Made by a program: the position numbers and the translations under genes. Under the pieces are notes generated by a model that worked only from the letters and a program-made list of their open reading frames with translations, ran no database searches and was not told the DNA's origin. From positions 6,076,001 through 6,140,000 of the forward strand of contig NZ_LT629777.1 in NCBI RefSeq assembly GCF_900105475.1: a stretch of 64,000 nucleotides of DNA. The letters are read 5' to 3'. This document shows positions 1-8,318 of the stretch, in pieces. Source of the DNA: Pseudomonas asplenii (GTDB lineage: Bacteria; Pseudomonadota; Gammaproteobacteria; Pseudomonadales; Pseudomonadaceae). Position 1 is the stretch's first letter; each line of letters begins with the position of its first letter.

Positions 1-616
1 CGCCCGGCACCAACTGGCGGATCGGCAACTCGATACGCTGGGCACCCTGAACCTGAGCCGAGGCTGCATGGAACTTGCCGAACACCGGGGTGGTGTGTGC
101 GGCGAAATCCCGGCGCATGACCGTCGCGGTGTTGCTGACCATGGCCTTGAGCGCATCGGCGGCCTTGTTCGACTTGGCTTCCTGCCAGAAACGCAGCAGG
201 GTCGAGAGCACCACCATGGAGAAGATCACCGTGGCGGCCTTGAGGTCATCGGTCAGCCAGGAAATCAGCGCCAGCAGGGTCAACAGCAGGTTGAAAGGAT
301 TCTTGTAGCAGTGCCACAAGTGTACCCACCACTTCAGCGGCTGCTCATGCTCGACCTCGTTGAGCCCGAACTTTTCCCGCAACTGTTGGGCCTGGGCTTC
401 GCTCAAGCCGTCGGCATGGGCGCCAAGGCGCTCCAGCAAGCCCAGGGGGTGATCGTTGGCGGCCGACACCAGGGTCTGCGCCAGGGTGGGCGGAACCTCG
501 CGGCTGACCGTGGCGTTGGTCAGGCTTTCAAGCAAGGCCAGACGGCGAAAGTGCCGGGCGAAATGCCGGGTCCGCAGGAAACCGGCAAAGAATTCCTTCA
601 ACAGGGTGAGGTTCAT
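1..616 (-). CDS. mgtA: Magnesium-translocating P-type ATPase, N-terminal part (cut by window edge)
   Basis: Reading the minus strand from ATG at 616 gives 205 open codons running off the left edge. The start is MNLTLLKEFF. The stretch FGLNEVEHEQPLKWWVHLW is the cation-transporter N-terminal segment of MgtA/MgtB, followed by KNPFNLLLTLLALISWLTDD, the first membrane segment. KAADALKAMVSNTATVMRRD begins the actuator domain, as in enterobacterial MgtA. The phosphorylation motif DKTGT would lie beyond the window. The family imports Mg2+ across the inner membrane using ATP. It is transcribed in the same direction as fpvI but is separated from it by about 475 bp and is probably regulated independently. 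The family assignment is firm; whether the complete gene is intact cannot be seen. Confidence 0.9.
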   Translation of the reverse strand, partial: MNLTLLKEFFAGFLRTRHFARHFRRLALLESLTNATVSREVPPTLAQTLVSAANDHPLGLLERLGAHADGLSEAQAQQLREKFGLNEVEHEQPLKWWVHLWHCYKNPFNLLLTLLALISWLTDDLKAATVIFSMVVLSTLLRFWQEAKSNKAADALKAMVSNTATVMRRDFAAHTTPVFGKFHAASAQVQGAQRIELPIRQLVPG

Positions 617-807
617 GGGGCTGACTCCCGCTCCACCGACCCGGCTCCTGCAACGGCAGAAAGACGGTCGACATTGATCGTGCGAGCAGAATCCACATGC
701 GCGATACCGCCAGCGCGTGCCAGGCCCAATCGGACAGTCACGGTTGGCCGCCAGGCAAAAATGCCAGGCGCGTCGATAGCGTCGCGACAGGCCAGGGGCC
801 ACATCAC
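613..807 (-). CDS. Small ORF overlapping the mgtA start; possible leader peptide
   Basis: A 64-codon ORF reads MMWPLACRDAIDAP... and ends ...SVERESAP. Its stop codon overlaps the mgtA start as ATGA, the usual geometry for translational coupling. No convincing ribosome binding site precedes its ATG and I recognise no domain. Mg2+ transporter genes in other bacteria have regulatory leader ORFs (for example mgtL of Salmonella), which makes a leader role conceivable but unproven. It could equally be a chance ORF in the 5' untranslated region. Confidence 0.35.
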   Translation of the reverse strand: MMWPLACRDAIDAPGIFAWRPTVTVRLGLARAGGIAHVDSARTINVDRLSAVAGAGSVERESAP

Positions 808-1091
808 ACACTGTTCAGTGTCGGGAAAAGGGACTTCGCAAGACAGCCGCCAGGGGCTGTGATCGGAATGCCGCTTCTCGCTTTCGGGCGAGACAACGGC
901 AGGTGGAGGCTGCGCGTTATCTTGCCGAGAATATGCCGGTCATCGGAACCGGCCGACTACTGTCACTCGAACAAGTACCCACATGGGCCTCCGCAATGGA
1001 TGAAAACGCGCGAAGCTTACACTTCGACATTTACAGCGTAAACGGTAACCAGGCGTTTCGCAGGGCTACCGAAAGGTTCTTCAGGCAGGGT
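808..1091. other. Intergenic region upstream of mgtA and downstream of fpvI
   Basis: No convincing gene on either strand. It presumably holds the mgtA promoter and long leader. I found no clear terminator for fpvI and no iron-starvation box. Confidence 0.5.
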
Positions 1092-1610
1092 TCAGGTTGG
1101 GGAGGACGAACAGCCTTCGCAGTCCCACTGACGCATACGGGAACGGCAGTGTTTCATCGCATTGACGATATGTTTTTCCACCAGGCTGCGGGAGATATTC
1201 AGGCGTTCGGCGATTTCCGGATGCGACAGCCCCTCCAGCTTTCGCAACATGAAACTGTCTCGACACAAAGGCGGCAGCTCAGTCAGGGCACGCTGCAGCA
1301 TGTGCAGGCGCAGGTCGTGGTCCAGTTCGGTTTGCGGCGAAGGACTGAAAAACCGTTCATCGGTATCGAGCACTTCCAGCGACTCGTTCTGGCGCACGGC
1401 ATTGCGCCGATGGTCATCGATCACCAGGTTCATCGCCGTGCGATAGAGAAAGGCCCGCGGCTGTTCGATCGGTGTGTCATGGGAGCGTTCCAGCACCCGC
1501 ACATAGGCATCATGTACCACATCCTCGACAATCTCGCGGTTACCCAGTCTCGCATTGAGGAAACACACCAGTTCGCGGTAGTAGTTTTCCAATGTGACTC
1601 CTGTTCGCAC
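1092..1610 (-). CDS. fpvI: ECF sigma factor FpvI (drives ferripyoverdine receptor transcription)
   Basis: 172 residues if it starts at the GTG at 1610. The family directs RNA polymerase to fpvA when ferripyoverdine occupies the receptor. Sigma region 2 is seen as ENYYRELVCFLNARLGN and VVHDAYVRVLER; region 4 is seen as LPPLCRDSFMLRKLEGLS followed by the helix-turn-helix HPEIAERLNISRSLVEKHI. The GTG start has no Shine-Dalgarno sequence, whereas AGGAG stands 5 nt before an in-frame TTG at 1592, so the protein may begin at ENYYREL and be six residues shorter. In P. aeruginosa fpvI sits between pvdA and fpvR next to pvdRT-opmQ. Here it is divergent from pvdR, and neither pvdA nor the anti-sigma gene fpvR is beside it. 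The identification rests on the sequence family plus this position. Confidence 0.9.
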   Translation of the reverse strand: MRTGVTLENYYRELVCFLNARLGNREIVEDVVHDAYVRVLERSHDTPIEQPRAFLYRTAMNLVIDDHRRNAVRQNESLEVLDTDERFFSPSPQTELDHDLRLHMLQRALTELPPLCRDSFMLRKLEGLSHPEIAERLNISRSLVEKHIVNAMKHCRSRMRQWDCEGCSSSPT

Positions 1611-1670
1611 GCGGGGCGGGGGCCGGTCCTTGCGTCATCGACGATTTCGATGATGGCAGTTTGAGAACGT

Positions 1671-1693
1671 GTAATTTATAGTAATTCTCATAT
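1671..1693 (-). promoter_or_regulatory. Candidate Fur-binding site upstream of fpvI
   Basis: An A/T-rich tract (GAGAATTACTATAAATTAC on the minus strand) resembles the GATAATGATAATCATTATC-type Fur operator and lies about 60-80 bp upstream of fpvI. Iron repression of fpvI through Fur is known in P. aeruginosa. No PvdS box precedes fpvI. The match is by eye only. Confidence 0.45.
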
Positions 1694-1756
1694 AGATTTA
1701 AAGTGTTACCGAAGAAAAGACTGCAATGTCTGGAAAAACAGCATCGGACAAAGGCT

Positions 1757-1780
1757 TAAATTCGCCACAGGGCTCCTCGT
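1757..1780 (+). promoter_or_regulatory. PvdS iron-starvation box of pvdRT-opmQ
   Basis: TAAAT at 1757-1761, exactly 16 nt, then CGT at 1778-1780: a perfect match to the PvdS sigma-factor promoter. It lies about 90 bp before the pvdR start codon. Confidence 0.85.
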
Positions 1781-1868
1781 CTAACTGAAAGCTCCCGTGC
1801 TCCTGCCAGCGACCGATATCACACTGTCGCGTGGCCACGGTTCGATCTTCCATCGGCTGGAACCCTGC

Positions 1869-3044
1869 ATGAAACGTCCTCGACGCACCCGACGCGCCCT
1901 GCTTGTCTCACTCTGCCTGATCCCTGTCGTCGCCTTCGCCACCTGGCAGATCCTGCCACCCGGGCGCGACAGCTTCCCCACCGTCACGGTCAGCCGCGGT
2001 GATATAGAAAGCAGCGTGACCGCGCTTGGCACCCTGCAGCCCCGTCGTTATGTCGATGTCGGTGCCCAGGCTTCCGGGCAAATCCACAAGATCCACGTCG
2101 AAGCCGGCGATCAGGTCAAGGAAGGCCAGTTGCTGGTGGAGATCGACCCATCGACGCAGAAAGCCAAGCTCGACGCAGGCCGTTATTCCATCGAAAACCT
2201 CAAGGCCCAGCTGCAGGAGCAACGTGCCCTGCACGAGTTGGCCCGGCAGAAGTACCAGCGCCAACTGCAACTCAATGCCGGCGGCGCGACCCGGGTCGAG
2301 GACATTCAGAGTGCCCAGGCCGAAATGCGTACCACCCAGGCACGCATCAATATGTTCCAGGCACAGATTCTCCAGGCCCAGGCCAGCCTGCGCAGCGACG
2401 AGGCAGAGCTGGGTTATACGCGCATCTATGCGCCCATGAACGGCACCGTGGTCGCCCTCGATGCCCGCGAGGGCCAGACCCTCAACGCGCAGCAGCAGAC
2501 CCCGCTGATCCTGCGGATTGCCAGGCTGTCGCCGATGACGGTATGGGCCGAGGTCTCCGAAGCCGACATCGGCCACGTCAAACCGGGCATGAGCGCCTAC
2601 TTCACCACCCTCAGCGGTGGCAACCGACGCTGGAGCAGCACCGTGCGGCAAATTCTGCCAGTGCCGCCCAAGCCGCTGGAGCAGTCCAGCCAGAGCGGCA
2701 GCAGCAGCCCCAGTGGCAGTGGCAAGAGCGGCGCCGCTCGAGTGGTGCTGTATACCGTGCTGCTGGATGTCGATAACGCCGACCAGGCGCTGATGGCGGA
2801 AATGACCACCCAGGTATTCTTTGTCGCCGACCGTGCGCAGAACGTCCTCACCGCACCGATCGCCGCCCTGCAGGGCGGCCACGAACCGCACCGACAGACC
2901 GCCCGTGTGGTTACCCCGCAAGGCCGGATCGAGACTCGCGAAGTCCGCACCGGCATCAGCGACCGCTTGCGCATAGAGGTACTCGAAGGCCTGGCCGAAG
3001 GCGATCACCTGCTGATCGGTCCGGCCTTCGGTAGCGGAGGCTGA
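1869..3044 (+). CDS. pvdR: PvdR, periplasmic adaptor of the PvdRT-OpmQ pyoverdine efflux pump
   Basis: 391 residues from the ATG at 1869. This start gives a short basic N-terminus (MKRPRRTRR) and one membrane anchor, as expected for a MacA-type membrane fusion protein; an upstream in-frame ATG at 1797 would add an implausible leader. Barrel and lipoyl-like halves are seen around residues 45-95 (GDIESSVTALGTLQP, VEAGDQVKEGQLLVEID) and again after a long Ala/Gln-rich coiled-coil hairpin (about 100-195). A Ser/Gly-rich linker (SGSSSPSGSG) lies near residue 280. It bridges PvdT in the inner membrane to OpmQ in the outer membrane. The pump exports new and recycled pyoverdine. The pvdT ATG follows the pvdR stop codon directly, so the genes are co-translated. 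Confidence 0.92.
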   Translation: MKRPRRTRRALLVSLCLIPVVAFATWQILPPGRDSFPTVTVSRGDIESSVTALGTLQPRRYVDVGAQASGQIHKIHVEAGDQVKEGQLLVEIDPSTQKAKLDAGRYSIENLKAQLQEQRALHELARQKYQRQLQLNAGGATRVEDIQSAQAEMRTTQARINMFQAQILQAQASLRSDEAELGYTRIYAPMNGTVVALDAREGQTLNAQQQTPLILRIARLSPMTVWAEVSEADIGHVKPGMSAYFTTLSGGNRRWSSTVRQILPVPPKPLEQSSQSGSSSPSGSGKSGAARVVLYTVLLDVDNADQALMAEMTTQVFFVADRAQNVLTAPIAALQGGHEPHRQTARVVTPQGRIETREVRTGISDRLRIEVLEGLAEGDHLLIGPAFGSGG

Positions 3045-5018
3045 ATGCAAACGCCACTGATCGAACTGCAGGACATCCGTAAATCCTACGGTGGCGACGA
3101 CAGCCCGCTGGTGGAAGTGTTGCGCGGCATCGACCTGTCGATCCATGCCGGGGAATTCGTCGCCATCGTCGGCGCCTCAGGCTCCGGCAAGTCGACCCTG
3201 ATGAACATTCTCGGCTGCCTCGACCGCCCCACTTCCGGCAGCTACCGCTTCGCCGGCGAGCCGGTGGCCGAACTCGACACCGATGAACTGGCCTGGCTAC
3301 GTCGCGAGGCCTTCGGGTTCGTGTTCCAGGGTTATCACCTGATCCCCTCCGGCTCGGCCCAGGAAAACGTCGAAATGCCGGCCATCTATGCCGGCACTCC
3401 GGCGGCCGAGCGCCATGCCCGCGCCACCGCCCTGCTCGACCGCCTGGGCCTGGCCAGCCGCCGCGGCAACCGCCCGCACCAATTGTCCGGCGGCCAGCAG
3501 CAACGGGTATCGATCGCCCGGGCGCTGATGAACGGCGGCCATATCATTCTTGCCGACGAACCCACCGGCGCCCTCGACAGCCATAGCGGCGCCGAGGTGA
3601 TGAGCCTGCTCGACGAGTTGGCCAGCCAGGGCCACGTGGTGATACTGATTACCCATGACCGCGAAGTCGCCGCCCGTGCCAAGCGCATCATCGAAATCCG
3701 CGATGGCCTGATCATCAGCGACAACGCCAGCCAGGCCGACGCGCCGTTGCCCAACGCCAACCCCGGCTCCCTGCAGGCCGTGGATCTGCGCCAGCGCCTG
3801 AGCAATGGCAGCGAATACAACGGTGCCTGGAAAAGTGAACTGCTCGAGGCCGTGCAGGCCGCCTGGCGGGTGATGTGGATCAACCGCTTCCGCACCGCCC
3901 TGACCCTGCTCGGCATCGTCATCGGCGTCGCCTCGGTGGTGGTCATGCTGGCGGTGGGCGAAGGCAGCAAGCGCCAGGTCATCGCCCAGATGGGCGCCTT
4001 CGGCTCCAATATCATTTACCTCAGCGGCGCATCGCCCGCCCCGCGCGCTCCCCTGGGCGTGATCACCCTGGACGACGTGGCGGCACTGTCAGCCCTGCCC
4101 CAGGTGAAAATGATCATGCCGGTCAATGGCAACGACGCCACCGTACGTTTCGGTAATCTGGACCACAACGCCTATGTCGGCGGCAATGACACCCAGTTCC
4201 CGGCGATCTTCAACTGGCCGGTGGTCGAAGGCAGCTACTTCACCCAGGCCGATGCCCAGAGCGGCGCCGCCGTGGCGGTGATCGGCCACAAGATCCGCGA
4301 CAAGCTGTTCCACGACCTGCCCACTGCCGTCGGACAATACCTGTTGATCGAGAACGTGCCCTTCCAGGTAGTCGGCGTACTCCAGGAAAAAGGCGCCACC
4401 TCCGGCGAGACCGACAGCGACGAACGTGTCGCGATTCCCTACACCGCCGCCAGCGTCCGCCTGTTCGGCACCCGCAATCCGGAGTATGTGGCCATCGCCA
4501 CCAGTGACGGACGCAACGTCAAGGACGCCGAACGTGCCATCGACCAAGTGATGCTGACCATGCATGACGACCGCCGCGACTTCCGCCTGACCAACAACGC
4601 GGCAATGATCCAGGCAGAAGCCCGAACCCAGAACACGCTGTCGCTGATGCTCGGCTCGATTGCCGCCATCTCTCTGCTGGTGGGTGGGATCGGGGTCATG
4701 AACATCATGCTGATGACCGTCCGCGAACGCACCCGGGAAATCGGCATTCGCATGGCCACCGGTGCCCGCCAGCGGGACATCCTGCGCCAGTTCCTCACCG
4801 AAGCGGTGATGCTCTCGGTGGTGGGAGGCCTGACCGGCGTGGTCTTGGCAATGGCCGTCGGCGGCATCCTGCTACTCAGCAAGGTCGCCGTGGCGTTCTC
4901 CCTGGCCGCGGTTGCCGGTGCCTTCGCCTGCGCCCTGGTCACCGGCGTGATCTTCGGCTTCATGCCTGCCCGCAAAGCCGCCCGGCTCGATCCGGTGGCC
5001 GCCCTTACCAGTGAATGA
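3045..5018 (+). CDS. pvdT: PvdT, MacB-type ABC transporter (ATPase fused to permease)
   Basis: 657 residues. The N-terminal ATPase (about 1-225) shows Walker [10 protein letters not shown], signature LSGGQQQR and Walker [14 protein letters not shown]. Then come one transmembrane helix (about residues 280-305, [16 protein letters not shown]), the MacB periplasmic core, and three FtsX-like helices near the C-terminus ([19 protein letters not shown], and two after residue 585). This is the MacB family plan, in which ATP hydrolysis outside the membrane drives expulsion of periplasmic substrate. It works with PvdR and OpmQ to secrete mature pyoverdine. Start ATG abuts the pvdR stop without a gap. 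Confidence 0.93.
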   Translation: MQTPLIELQDIRKSYGGDDSPLVEVLRGIDLSIHAGEFVAIVGASGSGKSTLMNILGCLDRPTSGSYRFAGEPVAELDTDELAWLRREAFGFVFQGYHLIPSGSAQENVEMPAIYAGTPAAERHARATALLDRLGLASRRGNRPHQLSGGQQQRVSIARALMNGGHIILADEPTGALDSHSGAEVMSLLDELASQGHVVILITHDREVAARAKRIIEIRDGLIISDNASQADAPLPNANPGSLQAVDLRQRLSNGSEYNGAWKSELLEAVQAAWRVMWINRFRTALTLLGIVIGVASVVVMLAVGEGSKRQVIAQMGAFGSNIIYLSGASPAPRAPLGVITLDDVAALSALPQVKMIMPVNGNDATVRFGNLDHNAYVGGNDTQFPAIFNWPVVEGSYFTQADAQSGAAVAVIGHKIRDKLFHDLPTAVGQYLLIENVPFQVVGVLQEKGATSGETDSDERVAIPYTAASVRLFGTRNPEYVAIATSDGRNVKDAERAIDQVMLTMHDDRRDFRLTNNAAMIQAEARTQNTLSLMLGSIAAISLLVGGIGVMNIMLMTVRERTREIGIRMATGARQRDILRQFLTEAVMLSVVGGLTGVVLAMAVGGILLLSKVAVAFSLAAVAGAFACALVTGVIFGFMPARKAARLDPVAALTSE

Positions 5019-5025
5019 TCGATCT

Positions 5026-6399
5026 ATGAAGCCGCAACTCTCCCTGCTTACAATCTGCCTGCTGCTCAATGCCTGCAGCGGCCCCGCTGCCCATCCGGAC
5101 AGCGGCCTGGCGCCGCCGACAGCCTGGCAGTTTACCCAGCGCCAGGCACTGCAACAGGACAATCGCCCATGGTGGCGACAATTTGGCAGCCCCGAACTCG
5201 ACCAACTGATCGACCAGGCACTCCTGGGCAGCCATGACATCGCCGCTGCCGCCGCACGGGTGCGTCAGGCCCGGGCCAGCGCGGTGATCGCCGGCGCCCC
5301 GCTACTGCCACAGGTCGATCTGAATCTGGACGCCAGCCGCAACAAGCTGCTGCACGGCACTGCCGACAGCGACAACAACAGCAAGAGCTTCGGCGCCGGC
5401 CTCAGCGCCACCTACGAGGTGGACTTCTGGGGCGGGCTGGCCGCCACCCGCGATAGCGCCCTGCAGAGCCTGCGGGCCAGCGAGTTCGACCGGGCCACGG
5501 TGGAGCTGACCCTGCTCGGCAGCGTCGCCGACCAGTACGCCCGCACCCTGTCCGCTCGCGAACAGCAGCACATCGCCGAACTGAACCTGGTCAATGCCCA
5601 GAACGTACTCAAGCTGGTGCAGACCCGCTACGACTCGGGCTCGGCCACAGCACTGGAGCTGGCCCAGCAGAAAAGCCTGGTGGCCGCCCAGCAGCGCCAA
5701 TTGCCGCTGATCCAGCAACAGGCCGCAGAGTCGCTGATCAGCCTGGCCGCCCTGCTCGGCCAACCGGTACAGACGCTGAAAGTCGGCAGCCAGCCCTTCT
5801 CCAGCCTGAGCTGGCCACGGATCGACGCGGGCCTGCCCAGCGAGCTGCTGAGCCGCCGCCCGGACATCGCCCGGGCCGAAGCCCAACTGGCGGCGGCCCA
5901 GGCCGATGTCAAGGTGGCGCGGGCGGCGTTGCTGCCCAAGCTGACCTTGAGCGCCCGACTCGGCTCGGAGTCCAGTGAGACCTCCGAGGCCCTGCGCACA
6001 CCGTTCTACAACCTGACCGCCGGGCTGGTTGCACCGGTGTTCAACCACGGCCGCCTGCGGGCGGAGCGGGACAAGGCCACGGCCCGTGAAGAGGAACTGC
6101 TGGAGACCTATCGCGGGGCGATCATCAACGGCTTCGCCGATGTCGAGAAAGCGCTCAACAGCATCGAGCGCCTGGACCAGCAACGCCAATGGCAGGAAGA
6201 AGAACTGCGCCAGGCCAAGGCGGCCTTCGAGCTGTCCCAGAGCCGCTACCGGGCGGGCGCCGCCGACCTGCTGACGGTGCTGGAAACCCAGCGCACGCTG
6301 TACGCCGCACAAGACCTGAACGTGCAACTGCGACTGAGCCGCGTACAGGCCAGCATCGCCTTGTACAAGGCGCTGGGCGGGGGCTGGACCGAACACTGA
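5026..6399 (+). CDS. opmQ: OpmQ, outer-membrane efflux lipoprotein
   Basis: 457 residues from the ATG at 5026; a GTG at 5011 that overlaps the pvdT stop is an alternative start. The N-terminus MKPQLSLLTICLLLNACSG is a lipoprotein signal with lipobox LNAC, so the protein is probably lipid-anchored. The body has the two repeated outer-membrane efflux (TolC/NodT type) halves, with typical motifs WWRQFGSPELDQLI, ATYEVDFWGGLAA, LSRRPDIARAEAQLAAA and LTVLETQRTLYAAQ. It forms the outer-membrane duct for PvdRT. It is the last gene of the operon and converges on pvdP. Confidence 0.92.
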   Translation: MKPQLSLLTICLLLNACSGPAAHPDSGLAPPTAWQFTQRQALQQDNRPWWRQFGSPELDQLIDQALLGSHDIAAAAARVRQARASAVIAGAPLLPQVDLNLDASRNKLLHGTADSDNNSKSFGAGLSATYEVDFWGGLAATRDSALQSLRASEFDRATVELTLLGSVADQYARTLSAREQQHIAELNLVNAQNVLKLVQTRYDSGSATALELAQQKSLVAAQQRQLPLIQQQAAESLISLAALLGQPVQTLKVGSQPFSSLSWPRIDAGLPSELLSRRPDIARAEAQLAAAQADVKVARAALLPKLTLSARLGSESSETSEALRTPFYNLTAGLVAPVFNHGRLRAERDKATAREEELLETYRGAIINGFADVEKALNSIERLDQQRQWQEEELRQAKAAFELSQSRYRAGAADLLTVLETQRTLYAAQDLNVQLRLSRVQASIALYKALGGGWTEH

Positions 6400-6470
6400 G
6401 CCTGCTGAGTCAATGGCTGCCCAGAACGGCCTTCAGCGCCTGGGTGGCCGAACACCGTCTGGTGGTCTGG

Positions 6471-6490
6471 TGGCAAGCCCGCTCGCCACA
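6471..6490 (-). repeat. REP-like palindromic element
   Basis: On the minus strand the sequence is TGTGGCGAGCGGGCTTGCCA, which differs from the copy at 16558-16577 at only two positions. Short repeats of this form are scattered between genes in P. fluorescens-group genomes. It lies in the 130 bp between convergent opmQ and pvdP. Confidence 0.6.
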
Positions 6491-6531
6491 CCAGGCCTCA
6501 GCAGCCCTTCCCCCCCGACCTCTGCAGCCCC

Positions 6532-8145
6532 TCAGCGATCTTTCAGCGACAGGTGACGGGCATACCACGGGCGCCGCGGCACCCGTCGCAGCAGGTCGGG
6601 CAGCCCCTTCTCGTCGGCGAAGGTGATACGCAGCGCCAACTTCATGGTCTCCGGGTCCATCTCCACCGACTTGCCGACGCTCAGGCCCGGCGTGGTACTG
6701 CAGCCATGGGTGCTCGGGCCCAACCACGGATCCTCCACCTCGACCCAGCGCCCAGGCGCGAACCACGGCACACCATTGACCTCCAGGCGCGTGACCTGGC
6801 CCGGATGGAAACGCTCGTGGGCACGGAACCAGTCCTCGATGCGATCGTCGATCCAGCCATGGAACAGCCAGAACACCGGGTGTACATGGGAAGAGAACGG
6901 GTCGCCGAGAAAGTCGTTTTCCGGCTCGAACCAGCGCGGGGCGAAATCGGTGAATTCGCGAGCCATTGGTACCGGTGCGCCGTTGGACGGATCGCGCGGC
7001 ACGGCGGCCCAGCGCATGTGCAGCCAGTCGTGCAGGCCCAGTTCGAGTTCGGAGCCGAACTGGCCAAGCGTCAGCTTCGACAGGTAACGCGGGTCGGTGT
7101 ACTGCGACTCCCAGACCTGGAAGTTGCTGTGGTAGGTGTCGGCACTCTTGATATCGCTGACCCACTGGCTGTAGTCATCATCGTCTTCGGCCAGCCAGGT
7201 CGGCGGTACGGCCCAGCCGTCATGGTTATCGAAATACTCGATGAAGCCCTGACGATCACGCCCCAACTCCGGCTGCGGCTGCGGGAAACGGCGCCAGGAC
7301 GGCAGCGGCTGGATCGCGCGGGCGGCCCGCAGCATATGCCGGTGCATGAAGAAGAAATCGATACCCGAGCCATTGCGGTCCTTGCGCGGACCGCGGGCGT
7401 CACGTTCCTTGTCCCGGGGCCCGGGCTGCCAACCGATGCCACGCAGGCCATCGCGTTTTTCCTCGGGCAACTTGTGCCACTTGTCCCGGGTGGCGTGCCA
7501 GAGCTGGTGGAACAACCGATGCTCGGGCGACACCAGCCAGGCGAGCAGGGGCGCACTCAGGCCGATACGCTCGCGAGCTTCGGGAAAAGTATGCTTGGTG
7601 GCGACAAAACGGCTGTCCAGTTGGGTCAGCGCCAGTGGCCGGTCAAGGCGTTCGATGCGCCCGGAGAGAGTACCCGTACCGGCATTGCCATAGGTCGCCC
7701 AGACCTCATCCAGGGTCATGCTCAATTCGTATTCGGGAAACGCCTGCCCAGCACGGAAAAGGCGCCAGAACAGTTGCGCGCCATCAGCCACCGCCAGGTC
7801 AGCGACCACGCGCAGACGGGGCTCGGCCTTGCCACGCAGGCCCTCGGCCGTGTCGATGAACCCGCAGACCGCACGGCCGCGTGGAGCGATATCGAGCAAT
7901 ACCTGCACACCCTCCAGGGGCAGCCCGGCCAGACCGGCATCACGGCCCTCGAAACGAATATTCCAGACGCCACGCAAGTGGTTGGCCAGACGCTGGCCGG
8001 CCGTGTCGAGCAGATCGACCGTGGCCTCACCTGGCGTGATGGGCTCGTCCTCGCGCATCAGTTCACGGTGTGCGTAATAAGCCGCGGGGATGGCAGCGCC
8101 GGTAAGCGCCAGGCCCGCTATGAACCCTCGTCGAGAAATCGTCAT
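6532..8145 (-). CDS. pvdP: PvdP, periplasmic tyrosinase that makes the chromophore
   Basis: 537 residues from ATG at 8145; the ORF is open further upstream but this start places the twin-arginine signal (SRRGFIAGLALTGAA) at the N-terminus and has AGG about 10 nt upstream. Copper-binding His motifs are visible: FFMHRHMLRAA (about residue 265) and HVHPVFWLFHGWID (about residue 430), the type-3 copper arrangement of tyrosinases. In P. aeruginosa PvdP oxidises the D-Tyr of ferribactin to form the dihydroxyquinoline. It is exported folded through Tat. It is transcribed away from pvdM from its own iron-starvation promoter. Confidence 0.92.
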   Translation of the reverse strand: MTISRRGFIAGLALTGAAIPAAYYAHRELMREDEPITPGEATVDLLDTAGQRLANHLRGVWNIRFEGRDAGLAGLPLEGVQVLLDIAPRGRAVCGFIDTAEGLRGKAEPRLRVVADLAVADGAQLFWRLFRAGQAFPEYELSMTLDEVWATYGNAGTGTLSGRIERLDRPLALTQLDSRFVATKHTFPEARERIGLSAPLLAWLVSPEHRLFHQLWHATRDKWHKLPEEKRDGLRGIGWQPGPRDKERDARGPRKDRNGSGIDFFFMHRHMLRAARAIQPLPSWRRFPQPQPELGRDRQGFIEYFDNHDGWAVPPTWLAEDDDDYSQWVSDIKSADTYHSNFQVWESQYTDPRYLSKLTLGQFGSELELGLHDWLHMRWAAVPRDPSNGAPVPMAREFTDFAPRWFEPENDFLGDPFSSHVHPVFWLFHGWIDDRIEDWFRAHERFHPGQVTRLEVNGVPWFAPGRWVEVEDPWLGPSTHGCSTTPGLSVGKSVEMDPETMKLALRITFADEKGLPDLLRRVPRRPWYARHLSLKDR

Positions 8146-8190
8146 CGCCCTACCTGTGTCAGCCTTGAAGCAGGCTCTATCCCAGCTAGG

Positions 8191-8214
8191 ACGTTGAACC
8201 CGGGGCAAAATTTA
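8191..8214 (-). promoter_or_regulatory. PvdS iron-starvation box of pvdP
   Basis: On the minus strand TAAAT (8214-8210), 16 nt, CGT (8193-8191): a perfect match. It lies 24 bp back-to-back from the pvdM box. Confidence 0.85.
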
Positions 8215-8238
8215 GCCTCCGTCAGTTTGCAAAAGCGC

Positions 8239-8262
8239 TAAATTCCGTGCCTCTCCACTCGT
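8239..8262 (+). promoter_or_regulatory. PvdS iron-starvation box of pvdMNO
   Basis: TAAAT (8239-8243), 16 nt, CGT (8260-8262): a perfect match preceded by GC, about 56 bp before the pvdM start. No further box was seen before pvdN or pvdO, so the three genes probably form one unit. Confidence 0.85.
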
Positions 8263-8318
8263 TCCTCCCAGATAGCAAAAGCCCTTGGGGCTGCCTGTGA
8301 CCTGCGAACCAGAATGAG

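Noticed and set aside
1797..1868. Upstream ATG at 1797 for pvdR
   Set aside because: It adds 24 residues before a good signal-anchor; the ATG at 1869 gives the family-standard length.
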